DNA of 64,000 bases, taken from NCBI GenBank assembly GCA_026874595.1, contig CM049318.1:42262456-42326455 (forward strand). Direction: 5' to 3'. This DNA comes from Sipunculus nudus (lineage: Eukaryota > Annelida > Sipuncula > Golfingiida > Sipunculidae). The notes beneath the pieces are model-generated. The model did not search any database. It saw only the letters and a list, made by a program, of their open reading frames with translations, and was not told where the DNA came from. Numbering within the stretch: the stretch's first letter is position 1; each line of letters opens with the position of its first letter. Of the stretch, positions 38,069-50,867 are shown in pieces. Both the position numbers and the translations under genes were made by a program.

Positions 38069-38960
38069 CTCTGAGAAGATTTATGTGAACTGTTCATCTG
38101 GATTATATGCTTTAAAGGACGTTTTGTCGCTGTGACATTGGTGGTATCCAGGTACTGTACACTTTATTTATGTACTTGTATTGATTTACTGTTGTACTGT
38201 TGTTATACTGTGTAATTTATTTAGTGTATTGTAATGTTAAGATTATTTAAAGAATAAATTATGATTATTTGTTAACAAAAAACCACTGACTCTTTTATTC
38301 ATTCCCCTAGACATTTCACGCTTCCTAGTGTTACATAATCTTTTTTTGTTTTATCTCCATAACCAAATTTATGCTCGTCACGACTACGTGATCTGTTGAT
38401 ATAAGGTTCCGTAACATATGATTCGGGAGTATTGTAACTTTTACATTGTGTATTTGTTATAACTGATATGATTATTTTTTTTTATTCGGAAGTATTGTTT
38501 ATTATTACATTGTGTATTTGTAGTAACTGATATGATTATTTTCTTTTATTCGGAAGTATTGTTTATTATTACATTGTGTATTTGTAGTAACTGATATGAT
38601 TATTTTCTTTTATTCGGAAGTATTGTTTATTATTACATTGTGTATTTGTAGTAACTGATATGATAATATTCTATGATTCGGGTGTATTGTTTACTTTAAA
38701 ATTTGTATTTGTAGTAACTGATATGATTTTATTCTATGAATCGGGAGTATTATTTACTGTTACATTGTGTATTTGTAGTAACTGATATGAATATATTCTA
38801 TGATTCAGGAGTATTTTTTACTATTGTATTGTGTATTTGTAGAAACTTATATGATAATATCCTATGATTCGGGGTATTGTTTATTATTACATTTCGTATT
38901 TGTTGTAACTGATGTGATTTTATTCTGTGATGCGGGAGTATTGTTTACAGTTACATTGTA
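37441..38960. repeat. 64-bp tandem array interrupted by a solo LTR
   Basis: Outside the LTR at 37486-38416, 64-bp units are built of ATTGTGTATTTGTAGTAACT, GATATGATTAT, a variable TTCTTTTATT or ATTCTATGATT part, and CGGRAGTATTGTTTAYTATTAC. About nine units are visible. The unit that starts before the LTR (...TTCTATG) continues after it (ATTCGGGAG...), so the LTR landed inside one unit. Confidence 0.9.
37486..38416 (+). mobile_element. Solo LTR, copy 2 (931 bp), nested in the 64-bp array
   Basis: The segment starts TGTTACAGA and ends GGTTCCGTAACA. TATG flanks it on both sides (37482-37485 and 38417-38420), a perfect 4-bp target duplication. A TATA-like TTATAAATAAG (about 37781) is followed by GGCTGTGTTTAGAG. 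An AATAAA (about 38253) comes before the end. A (TA)n run (38013-38065) has grown inside this copy only and makes it the longest of the three. There is no internal retroelement sequence. The open frame at 37483-37671 lies within the LTR and is not a gene. Confidence 0.9.
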
Positions 38961-39239
38961 ACATACCCTAGAATATCGCTTTCTCTGTCTCTCTCTCTCT
39001 CTTATATGTATGAGATATGAAAATATGAAAAATGTTACATGGTTAAATCAAATAAAAAATTTGGATCATTTGGTATGTATACCTGACATTTATATTCAAT
39101 GATATATTTGTATTTCAATATATTCTAAATGTCGAAGAAGCCGTCCACAAGCTTAGATAGTTTGGGAGAGTGGACGTGTTATCAGTATAATGATGACTTT
39201 ATCCCAAGAATTTAATAAAAATGACCTTTCAAAGATCAA

Positions 39240-39301
<62 letters not shown>

Positions 39302-39796
39302 GATTAACATTTAATTGATTAATGGACGTGTTTAAGTCGATTGGGCAGAGCTAGGTATCTGCTTACACCCGATCCACAAATCGCTGTTCCTTGACTCTGC
39401 TAGCCAGCGTCGTTTTAATAACTAAGACCTCTAGTTATTCAAGGCACAGGTGCGCTTCCTATAGTCGCTGCTAACATTACACAGTGCACCTGTTAGGGAG
39501 GTACAGGGGTCTTTACCTGCCCGTTTTCTTATAAACATTTTGAATCCAACACTGAAGGCGATATGCAGGTGCTTAAGTTTCATAAATTGTTGATTCTTTT
39601 CATAGGCACAATATTTACTTAGGACAATCTCCAATATAAAGATTATGGAATGCCAGTTGGTTGTATGTAAGGAACGCTGTCTGGAACATTTGGGAAAAAT
39701 TGATATGTAGGAAAAAACATTACTATGGAATACTTACCAAGAATACCTACACATGTGGCATACGTGAACCGGAACATACAAACGACTAGAAGCATG
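38961..39796. other. Unannotated stretch with CT and TA microsatellites
   Basis: A short (TC)n lies at about 38980-39002 and a (TA)n run at 39244-39298. Nothing else can be supported. Confidence 0.5.
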
Positions 39797-39908
39797 ACTT
39801 GAAGACTGGGCGACTTGAAGGGGACTTGAAGACTGGCCGATTTGGAGGGGGACATGAAGACTGGCCGACGTGGAGGGGAACTTGATGACTGGGCGATTTG
39901 AAGAGGAG
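39797..39908. repeat. 28-bp minisatellite, 4 units
   Basis: Four diverged units of 27-28 bp carry ACTTGAAGACTGG then a CGA(C/T)TTGAAGGGG or related ending. Confidence 0.8.
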
Positions 39909-42900
39909 TGGATCTCGTTAACCCTGTCTTCGCCGTCTAACGTCCGTTAAAATATCTCCACAACCTCAGCAAGTATCATGACATTCTGTGGATCAGGTAA
40001 TAAATACAGAAATGTTAAGCTAGTTTTTGGTTACGATCCTAATATTGAATTCTTTTCTGCAAGCCAAAAGCCTTTTCCTCTTTTTACCAAGAACTTTAAA
40101 TATGGTCGATCGCAGAATTTGACAAATTGTAGTGTTTGAATATACATGATGTAATGTCTTTTACCAAGTATCTCTTCACAAATTTCACAGCAATATTGAT
40201 CCTGTGACTGCAAACTTATTTCGAGTATCAGGTTGCTCAAACTAAATTAACCTACTGTCTGCGAGCTAAAATAGATTTTCCATTTTCCGCAGATAAATCA
40301 TAAAATTCAACAACTTACCATCAAAGTTGACTATTTTTAAAAGGAAGAAGAGTTGAATCAAATTATTTTCTGGTGTCTTTTCGTGAAACAATGTCATATT
40401 CCATAGACGTTATTTGAAAATATTAATAAAATTGTGAAAATAACCCCCCTTAGGAAATAGTTGGCATCGTCCGACAGCTAACGACCATTAACGTTAATTC
40501 CCGAAGCAAAGCCTCTTGGTGCCACCACCGTAATTTAAACTACAGTTTTACCAAACTGAATTTATATAAATTTGGAACGTGGACAAGTAGGTGCCCTGCA
40601 GTAACTGTTAATCACTTTACAAAGGCTTCTATTTATTCTAAAAATATCCCTATATGTAGCTCTGTGTACAAAAGAAATTAGATATTGTTGTGAATCACAT
40701 ATATTTCATGTCGTGTAAAGCAGATAATGACTGAGAGTAAAAAGAGTTTGTAGATATGAAAAGATTTATTATGTAATCTTAACTTATGTTTTCCGGCGTG
40801 TATTTGTCACATGGCTCGAAGTAGTCTCTCTCACCTTGGTCTTTGTCATCTTTTAAACATAATTTGATTAACACATAACCAGAGTGAGATGATTCCATAG
40901 AAACCGATTAATAAAACTAGATATATTTATAACATTTCTGTGAAATTCCTGGAAGAATCTGAATGATAGTAATGTTAATTGCCGCACAGCGTGCCGACAG
41001 GGAGTAGTTTACATCCACGATTGCCCGCAACAGGTGTTGCGTGGCGCCAAGATGCCAGAAATACCCGACTTCCACAGCTATCAGCCACATGATTGTAGAT
41101 GCATACCTCTGCCCGGAAAACCCACACCGTTTACTTGTTTAATAAATAATTATTTATTGGAAGAGTTCCCATTTATATTAAGGCAGCTGAATTGTGTTTA
41201 CATGTGTTTTTTTGTTGTAACATCTGCATTTCACTGAGATGCCTGTTATCTTAATTATCAGCTAGATGGACATCCAGTGACGAGAGCAGCGTCCGATACA
41301 CGAAAGCAAGATTTCATTTCCTAACAGCGCTCACAGTTCTGTATACCTTATATACATATAAGTGGTAGGGATTGGTAAGAAGTGGTATATAGGGAGTGGT
41401 AGGGATTGGTTGTAAAATAATATTCGATGCTTAAAAGGTTAAAAAAAAAATGATGAACGATTATTAATCAGTTATTTTATATGTCCTATATTACCGTGAT
41501 ACTTGCTATATAGAATGATACCTTAAATATTGACCGAGTTAATTAAATCTGACATGAACATCACGCAGAAAGTCAAGGTAGGCCTATTAGCTGGGTTGTT
41601 GACACCTATTTGTTACGCAAGGTTGAGTTTCAATTATGTTCCCTATTTTGCCCGTCTTTATTATGTCTGTGACAGAATTAGAAAATTATATCTAAATAAA
41701 ATGGCTTCTTTTGATGTGCATATATCTATTTTATGATTGGTCATGCAAAAGTGCTACCAACTAATAAGAAAGATTACGATCAATCATCGATATGATAAAT
41801 ACTTGATTGTCACATATAGTTCATACAAATAATTTAGAACTTATGTATGCAGTGTACATATTTTAGATATATTGTTGATTTGTAAATAAACCAGAGAATT
41901 AAAATTGAACATCTGCCGACCAGCCAGCATACAGCATGAGGCCGTTGTGTCTGTGGGCCTCCTACCTGAACGTTAATATCCCTCATGCCCTATAAACAAG
42001 ACCATCAGACCAGATTTAGTGATCTGTCTGACCATGACTACAGACTATAATGTTCAGGCGCCTGCCGGTATATATCACAGGCAGATACCATGTCGTGTGT
42101 ACCTGCTGTAATCATATTTTGTAAAGACGATACCTCTCATGTCTATTTGCTACAGGTATTAGTAGGTGTGGATTGTACACACTCAGGTACATCCCGGGAC
42201 TCCGTACACCAACCTATTTTTGTTCAAAGGGTTACTGCCTGTAAAACTCTCTGAATTTCTATACCAACCTGTATCAGTGAAAAGCAAAATATAGCTCCAA
42301 AAAGTTCATGGCGAAAAGAAAATAGTGTATGAGAAATAGGATAAACTCTGGAATGGGTAGGTATGTATGTCATATTGCAGTTTTATCACCAAAACGAAAT
42401 GCTATAGGCTTTACACATATATTCTTAAGATAGGGACATGTATAAATAACTTATGTTATGCTTTTCAGGGAACACTGAGTGAACCAAACGGAATTTAAAA
42501 TTTCTATTGAAGAATATTAAAATCGCACTTAAATAAAAAATTTTGATTCAAAATTTCAATTTGAAATAGTTTTTAGTTAACATGTTACAATTAACCTGAC
42601 TGGTTTGGGGTTGACTCAATATAAAACTGGCGTTCCTCGTCCAGGTTAAATTTTAATCCAAAATGAAATGAATATATGAGAAAGGAATTAATACTTTTAG
42701 AATTACATGCAATTAAAACATATATGCAGTAAAATACTCTTTATTCAGGGGGATAATAATTGTTTCTCCTGGATGTGTTTTCTAAATTAAAGTATATCTT
42801 TATTGTTTGTAATTTTGAAATGATCAATTTTAGAAAGAGAAATATGATGCATGGAAATGTATGTACATGTATTCTTATATAGACTATATTTATGTAACAA

Positions 42901-43702
42901 CAGCTGAATAATTTCCAAAATGATAGCATTCATTCGATAATTTGAATCTCGCGCGAACGATAAAATTATCACGAGTAATTAGATTATGGTAGGTTTATTT
43001 CCATGTATACAGTGGGGCTTGAAACAGTGCTACAGCAACAGTTAATGTTTGGTGTGTTAACTGATATTAATAAAAAGCCTTAGTCTTTTCATACGCATTT
43101 TGGAGGTACAGGTTATAAGATAAATGCTAATGGTATCAGTTACAACGTAGTTTTAAGATAGCATAATGTTGTCTATACCGTATGGTGAACAGTCATGGCT
43201 TCCACTTTTGTTAAAATTCACTTGGAAGCCATTTGACATCAGGAACGACGTGTTTTCAAGTCCACTATAGCAAATTAAATCTTAATCTGAAACAACGAAA
43301 TACCGCTGTGAAAAAAAATATCACAAAGAATTTTGAAATACACACACACGCTTTGAGAATACAAAAGCGTTTTTTAAAAGAAAATTTATGTCAGACAACC
43401 TGTCTTGCATATAGATGTGACTAGGAGATGCATGAGCATACAACAGACGTCCTTTCTAAAATGCTACGCTTTATAGCTATCGTGACATATACAACGCCAT
43501 CGCACGAGTTAATTATAGCTTGGACACGCGCTGTCTCGGTCGCACGCCCTAAAGAAGCAATGATCTGTCTTACCTTTACAAACATCGTACGTCGGGTTAT
43601 GATAACACTGCATATCATTGTGTTCCGGTTTGTGTTTGGATACAATTTTTTTCCACAGGATTGTAGCCTATCTAATTTATCATATTATCTTTGCAAACAT
43701 AC

Positions 43703-43785
<83 letters not shown>

Positions 43786-46502
43786 TTATGACCATTCAAG
43801 ACATGGTTGGTATCAAAACTCCATTATGGTTCAGTACGGCCAAGTGTAAACGCCTCTTGAGACTGGAGATATCACGGTTGGCAGTTATTGAGTAAATTTT
43901 GCGACCGGGCCGTAACACGAAAACGAAATCGAATAAAGGGTAGAGTTCATATCGCGTAGCCTTCCCCGGCGGCCCATATTAATTACAGACGGAAACATGT
44001 CTGTCCAGCTTGTAAAGTTTATCCCGGCTTTGTTTGATGGGCGGGTTCATTTAATACCTGGATTTCCGTGAGGGGCAGATTACGTCAGACCCACAACATT
44101 CGGGCTGTGGACGTGAGAAATTCAAAATCTATCTCAGCTGAACAGAGTCTGGTCAAACAGTCGTCCGGACAGAAAGGTCGCCCACCGTTGTCTAGTGATA
44201 CCCTGCTTTGAAAATTGGCTTGACGTTTTGAGATCAGCTTGTCACACCTACCCCTGTCCCAGCACCTTGGGGCCTCCATTTGTTGACGTCCATCAATCAC
44301 ACAACGATATCACGTGAGCTTGGATGCCAATTAAAAAATAGAGCGCCAGGAAGTGTGAAAACTAGATAGCAGTTGGAGAGCGCAGTCCGCCGCCAATCCT
44401 GGATTGTAATGCGGTTCACCGCGTGTCCAATCATTGCTTCAAGATCCAGCTGAGGTAAAGTGCCAGCTAGTGTATCCACTAGATGTCAGCACAGGGCCGA
44501 GAATAACTACACACAGACTGAAATATCAAGTGTCCACAAGAGAATCCCGATCAACTCTAACAGTCAATAAACTCTTCAAATAAACAAACAAACAAAAATA
44601 CAGAAGGGATGCACTGGGATGAAAGTATGTCCTACACTTTACATTGTCATCGGGTACTTTTTAAGGAATTTTGAGAACTCCATACCCCTTAAGAATGTTT
44701 AAACGTCATGGTTGAATAAACCTCAGTATAACTGAATATATAATGAATTATGAATGCAAATATGCTAAAATACATTTAATTATCAATGGTCGACTCTTTG
44801 ATACCGGAGGGGGGGGGGGTGTATGGATGTTCCTACTTAGCAAGTCTTTTTACCAATACATAGACGGAGATTTGTTGTCTCACTAGAACCCAGAAGAAAT
44901 TTTTTTTCCTGGTACAAAAGTATTTTCTTTCCGGCTGAAAAATTTCACAGTCATTTTAATATTGCATATATGCCCATGCACTGCTGAAGCTTTCATACAC
45001 ATAAACATACATACAGGCACACGTTTATACACCACTCATGCACCAACCTACGTCCATATATATTGTGCTTATCATTTTGGAGCTTCGGACAATATTTTGT
45101 TATAATTGGGAAGATTTTGATGAGCATGTCCCCTCCAATATTATTTGAAACATTTTAAAACGTATAATTAAAATGGAGCTTTTGGGAGCACACCGAACCA
45201 TAAAACACTAAAGTATCAAGGTCTTTCAAAGCCTGAAACCAAGTAAAATGCCTTTTTGCAAGAGTCCCCAAATCCTTTCGACAGTCATCTTAAAATTTAT
45301 TTTTACACTTTTTCTCAAAATTCCTCAGTAACCACATTCTTCTTTTTTTCTTAGGATTGGCTGTAAAATTTGGTGTTAATATGACCTGATCATTTATATA
45401 GACTATATTTTGATCATTTATCAACCCTAATCCCCAACCTGTTGACTATTGCTTTTTGTCTGAACATGTAAACAACAAAAGTATGTCATTCAAATTGATA
45501 TAATTAACTAAAGTTTAAACCAATGTTTATAAATATCAGACAGCTATGGATTCCGAAATAATAAAAAATCACATTATTATACTTCTTATCCTTAAAAAGA
45601 ATCAAGTGTATCAAATGGTCGTCCCTTACAGAAAATGACAGTATATTTGAAAGCTTTACATCAGAGGAAAATATATGGTGTTAAAAGCTTGACATGACTG
45701 ACCAATTAAACACATTTATTTACTCAATATTTTTTTCTAGTCTGTGACTAACACAAAACATTTCACCAGACAAACTGCACATTTTCCATCATGACTAGAC
45801 GGTTCAAATGCACGTTAAAATACACTCTGCTCTTTCGGATGAAGTAACATAAGATGCAAATAAAAACCGAACTCCGAAGGAACTGGTATCCAAACTCCCT
45901 GTGCCATAATTACGAAGCACCGAATCCAAAGTAGCCTTAGATACACTTTGTTGTATCAGAATACAAACATTATATGGTTTCTAGATAATATTTTTTTCAT
46001 ACTGTTCATTAGCCTACTGCAATGGAAACTTCCGCTTACGCAGGTATTTATTATGACAAATAGGATATTTATGTTTTTGACAATTATATATATTATCATG
46101 CAGCTCATTACTCACTGGATTATTTTTGACAACCTTAAGAACCTCTGGTAAAATAACGCCCAATATTTGAAGACGCTTAATTTGTGAATTTAGCTGTTGA
46201 GTAAACGTGAATGAACAGACACACGTAAACAGACGCGTGGTGTAATACAGTATGAAACGTTATTACCTGCATGAACAAGTTACACTATGACAGTGGGATT
46301 TTGCCTTCTTGCTTGAGAGTATATATCGACTGTCAGAGTGGAATGCCCTTCAAAGTCGAGAATATATAAAATAAACCAGAGCAACCATTACATACTATTG
46401 TGTACTTTCTATAAACACCTACCATGCGCGAAAAAGATTCCGATATAACTCATATTGATAAATAAATGGTCATACAATTCAGTTCAAAGTATCGAAATTA
46501 CT
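39909..46502. other. Unannotated 6.6-kb stretch
   Basis: No mobile element is recognised. It includes a (TA)n run at 43710-43782 and a run of G near 44807. A GC-richer patch at about 43900-44480 holds two overlapping minus-strand open frames (44297-44479 and 44085-44300). The first looks coding by composition but starts only from GTG and has no recognised domain. A 61-codon ATG frame at 41052-41237 is also unsupported. Confidence 0.4.
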
Positions 46503-46725
46503 AACCGGCTTCTGTGGCTCGGGGGTATACCACAGTGCACAAAGCCGGGAGAGCGTGAGTTCGAATCTCAGCCGATGCGGTGAGATTTTTCATGGTCGAC
46601 CATTACCGAGTGTGAGCACTCTGCAGGCTTAATGGGGAGACTGTGCCCAACAGTCGTGTTTTACTCACAAATGAGTGCGCCTTTAGGGCATTCCTCTGTG
46701 TCATAACAGGGTAATAATTTGTTTC
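46503..46725 (+). mobile_element. tRNA-derived SINE-like segment
   Basis: A possible A-box TGGCTCGGGGG (46515-46525) and a good B-box AGTTCGAATCT (46558-46568) are spaced as in a tRNA head. A body without an open frame follows. I see no clear target duplication or poly-A tail. The LINE fossil begins directly after it, so the right end is approximate. Confidence 0.6.
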
Positions 46726-48032
46726 CTTTGCCTTTTGCCCTGTACGTGGCTGACCTGAAAGAAACTATACTTAAAAAATAACGGGAGGAAGCTGATAGAT
46801 ATGATGGCTCCAGGTATGACCTCTACATGCCCTATATATGCTGATGTTTAAGCCGTTAGTGATATTAGAGTGTTAATGTAAGCAGATGAGCTGGAATTAC
46901 AAAATTCGCTGGATAACTTAAAGTCTCACTGTAAAGATTACGATATTATTATTTAGTCACAAAAAATTAGAAAGATACCACAGTTCAAGATAAGATCAGA
47001 AGATATTGATGTCGTAGATGAGTATTTGTATCTAGGTGTTTTGTTCAGTTGTAATGGTAGATTTAATAAAGCTATGAAACTCAATTCTGAAAGGTTACCG
47101 CAGCCATGTACGCCATGTTTAGAGACGCAGATGCGTTAGAGTTACCACTAGGCGTACGATTGCATTTGTTTGGTACAAATGTATTGCCTGTGCTCTTATG
47201 TGGTTGCGAAGTTGGGGGAGTTGAAGACTTGATAATTATTGAAAGAATTATTTTGAAATTCTTGAAAATTTTATTAGGCGTGTCCAGCTTAACGCTGACT
47301 GTAATTGTTTATGGAGAAGTGGGGAGGTACCCTCCGAATAAAGAGGCTAAAGCAAGGTTGCTTAGATTCTTGGCTAATTTGATCTCTGAAAAGGGACAAC
47401 ATTTTCCTTTATAATATATCAGTCTTCTCTATCTGAATACTTTTGGAATTATAACATCAACGGAGATATCGGCAATTAGGGATATACTCTGGGTAAATGG
47501 TATGCAAAATTTGTGGACAGACCAGAGATATATCAACCCGATATGGTTATATCATAGTTTCAAACTGCAAGACCAACATCAACAACAGCGGCGCGAAAGT
47601 GTGTCAAATATGTCGATGTGCTGAAGTTATTCTTTGTTTAAAGATAGAATATTTTGTGAACCTTAGTTAAGCTTGTTATCATCTAGATTTCGCAGGTCCA
47701 TGTCAACATTCAGAACAGGTAATCATGAACTGTCAGTCAGGGCAGGCCGATTCCAAAAAGCTGTCTTATAGAGAAAGATCATATCCATTATGTAGCTCAT
47801 TTGATTTAGGTGATGAATTCCATTACATGTTATTATGCCAATGCTTTACAAAAGAACGACTAAAGTTTATTCCCAGAAGAATCTTACAGTTACCGGACGA
47901 ACTTAAGATGTGCGAGTTATTTAATACAAAGAGTTTAGCTGTGTTGGTTAGTACATGCAAATGTTTAGAGGTAATATTGAATGTTACATTTGACAGTTCA
48001 TCGTCTCCGACAAATAGTGATATATTTTATTA
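46726..48032 (+). pseudogene. Decayed non-LTR retrotransposon: reverse transcriptase C-terminal part
   Basis: The frames spell the C-terminal half of a Jockey/CR1-like LINE reverse transcriptase. Visible motifs, in order, are a palm region with the catalytic site converted (TAA stop at 46879-46881 in place of the Tyr, and the last Asp replaced by Glu), then EYLYLGVLFS near 47020, LPVLLCGCEVGG near 47190, and a terminal Cys/His region (PLC...DEFHYMLLC) near 47800. A second in-frame stop is at 46954-46956. Frame changes occur near 47093 and 47766. The N-terminal half is missing. It is a dead copy. The AGGTCA-rich element copy B starts exactly where its sequence stops. Confidence 0.85.
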
Positions 48033-50478
48033 GTTTTTAGCTCAGCTGACTTTCAGTCATGCTGGGCTATAGCGATGGGTCTTTGTCCGGCGTCCTTCCG
48101 TCTGTCCGTCCGGCCGTCCGGCCGGCCGTCCGTCCGTTAGCAGGGCACAAATCGTAACCATAGGGGCTAGGGCCATGAACCCTATGCAGTCTTAGAGGTT
48201 ATAAAAAGATCTCCTTGCAAACCTGAAATTAGGTCACTGCGACCTATATTCTCGAAGTTATGGGGTGTGTTTGCACCCCCCAGAAATAACTCTTTGAGAC
48301 AAAATTTTCATCCTAAACCTTCCATCTTTCACATACAGCTCATCTACCAACAGGGGAAGAACCATAATTTTTTTTAGGTCAAAAGGTCAAAGGTCAAGGT
48401 CACAGGAGCCTCTTCTTTGAAAAGCCTGTGGATGCATTTTAAGCCAACCCTTTCATCCCAATTCTTTGATCTTTCACATATAGCTCACCTACTAAGTTGG
48501 AGAAGAATCCTATAGATTTTGAGGTCACAAGGTCAAAGGTCAGGGTCACAGGATCCACTTCTTTGAAAAAGTAGTGGACACATTTCAAGCTAGACTTTTC
48601 ATTCCAAACCTTCCAGCACTGATATCGCTTCTCTGCCAACAGGGGAAAAGACCTGTTGATTTTGAGGTCAAAGGTCAAGTTCACAGCACCCACTTCTTGC
48701 GTGGAGTCATTTTCCGGCAAACTTTTCAATCTGTACCTTCCATCTGTCATATATGGCTTACCTACCAATAAGGGAAGAAGCCTATTGATGTTGAGGTCAA
48801 AAAGTCAAAGGTCAAGGTCACAATATTTAATTGTTCTAAATGCTTGTGAGCATATTTCAAGTGTAACTGTTCAACCCAAACCTTCAGTCTTTCACATATG
48901 CCACATCTATGCATCACTCAGTTTGACTCAAACTTCATATTTATGGGTCTTTTTGCTTGAATAAATAACTTATTGATTTTGGGGTCAGCTGGTCAGCAGG
49001 TTAAAGGTTGCAGGTCAGAGTTATTCACCCATTGGTTGCCAAGTAATTACACCAGATTTAAGTGGTCAGTAGTTACCCATCATTTAGAAAGAATCCAGTT
49101 GATATATGGGCAAAAGGCCAAGGTCATAGGTCAGGGATGTTCACAATTACTTATTTTATAGACCATCTCTATTTTTCTTGTATATATAACCATCCCACTC
49201 CAGCTGTTATATCTCCCTGTGTGGCTGTAATTGTGAGTGACACTGGTGACATATGACTCCCTTTTGTATCAGCCTATTAAGTGATAAGGCTCATTCATAA
49301 GTACCTCGTTACTTCATAACAAAAACACTGTTGTCAGAATGCTTCAGCCAGGCATTAAGACTATGAGAGTATAGTACTAAGGTTTAGCTACTGATTTATA
49401 AGATGATGGGAACATTTTGCAGTTTATTTTATGGAATCCTAGCAATAAACTTAGTTTCCTAGATATCTGAATATTTTAATATATATCACCACATATAACA
49501 GCAAGTGTTTGTTCTCATAATATGTGGATGTGTACCTTGATTAAGGATGGCTTTTTGTTTTATTTCAAGACTCTTAGTCATGCTTTCTGCATTTCTTTTC
49601 TTTCAGGTTTGGCAGTTTACCTACCCTGCTGACCCCATTGAAAAGCAGAGTGATAATAAAAATATTGGACTTACACTTTTTACAATTGCATATCTATAAA
49701 TCTTATATGAGGCCCTGGACATGCCTTTTTAATTATTTTGGGCATTTATTACTGGATAATTTGCCCCAAGTTTGGTCTCTTATTGGTGAATGTGGGATAT
49801 CAAATGTCATACTTGTCAGAAATCCATTATGTCTGCCAGTTAGCCACCTTAGAAATTCTTTCTTCAGGGCAGTTTCAGTAATTTTTCTTTAATGTTTGGT
49901 CCAATTTAGAGAATGTTTGTTGTCTGATTATAGACTTGTCAGAAGTCCAATATGGCCACCAGGCAACCATCTTTTAATTCCTTTTGATCATATTATCTCA
50001 AGAACAGTTAAAGTGAATGCAGTTGGATGTATATTTATGTAATCTTGTAAAGGATTGGGTCAAATATTTCTGAATAAATATTACCATCATTTATAAAAGT
50101 GCAGTACATTTGGCTTGTATTGAATAAAAATTCACACAGAAGCACCTGTTTCTCAATAATTCTTGCATGTATTTCCTTGATTTTTGCTATATATTTTGAT
50201 CTTATATTTGCCCTTGGTGGTGTTCCTTTTGAGACTGACAGTTTTCAAGCAAGCTGTTGGAATAGTTCCTGATAGCTTAACAATCATGCATTTTCCTCAG
50301 ACCATCAATTCACTGTGTTTTAACCAGATATAGGTGATATATATTTCTGTTGTCATAGAAAATTTTCAACAAATTGGCAAATTGGTTCTTCAAAATTTGA
50401 CTGGAAGTTGTGAATCTCAGTCCATGATGTCACAGGTCATGCTTGGCAGCTGAGCGTCATGACCCATGGGTCACTTGT
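48033..50478 (+). mobile_element. AGGTCA-rich non-autonomous element, copy B (2.4 kb)
   Basis: It is collinear with copy A (27948-30677) from TTTTTAGCTCAGCTGAC to CATGGGTCACTTGT, with scattered substitutions and small indels. Subterminal inverted repeat GCTCAGCTG (48040-48048) and CAGCTGAGC (50447-50455) are kept. The near-terminal TGACCCATGGGTCA is a perfect palindrome here. Four AGGTCA half-sites stand in a row at 48376-48402 with 2-, 1- and 0-base gaps, and a DR1 lies at 48665-48677. The 292-bp unit doubled in copy A is single here. There is no coding capacity. Confidence 0.8.
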
Positions 50479-50867
50479 TATTTAAAACCGAGCAAACTGC
50501 CACGACACAACTAAATGTGTATCTGAGTACTCGTGTACCTGTAAAAAGGTGTGAGAAATAAACGCTCTATGTCACGTAGTCCGATACCGGAATGGAATTC
50601 TGCAGATGTACATAATATTAAGTTAAGCAAGCATTAAACAATGGAGGCAGTTTTCTCCACCTAAATTTGTACCAAAATTACTTTGAAATGATGGAAGACG
50701 AAATGAAAAAGATAAAGATGACTTTCAAGAATGATTTCATGTTTGCGCGGTTGCTGCATAGGAAGAATTGACACGAGAAATAGGTCAACCCATCATCATA
50801 TAAACCCATCATATATGTACATGGATTGTGGGCCTGAATCTGTTATGAAGTATTTCTCATTTATTGC
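50479..50867. other. Unannotated stretch
   Basis: No supported feature. Confidence 0.4.

Noticed and set aside
44085-44479. Two minus-strand open frames in a GC-richer patch
   Set aside because: Non-ATG start for the first, no splice context and no recognised family; noted only as a patch.
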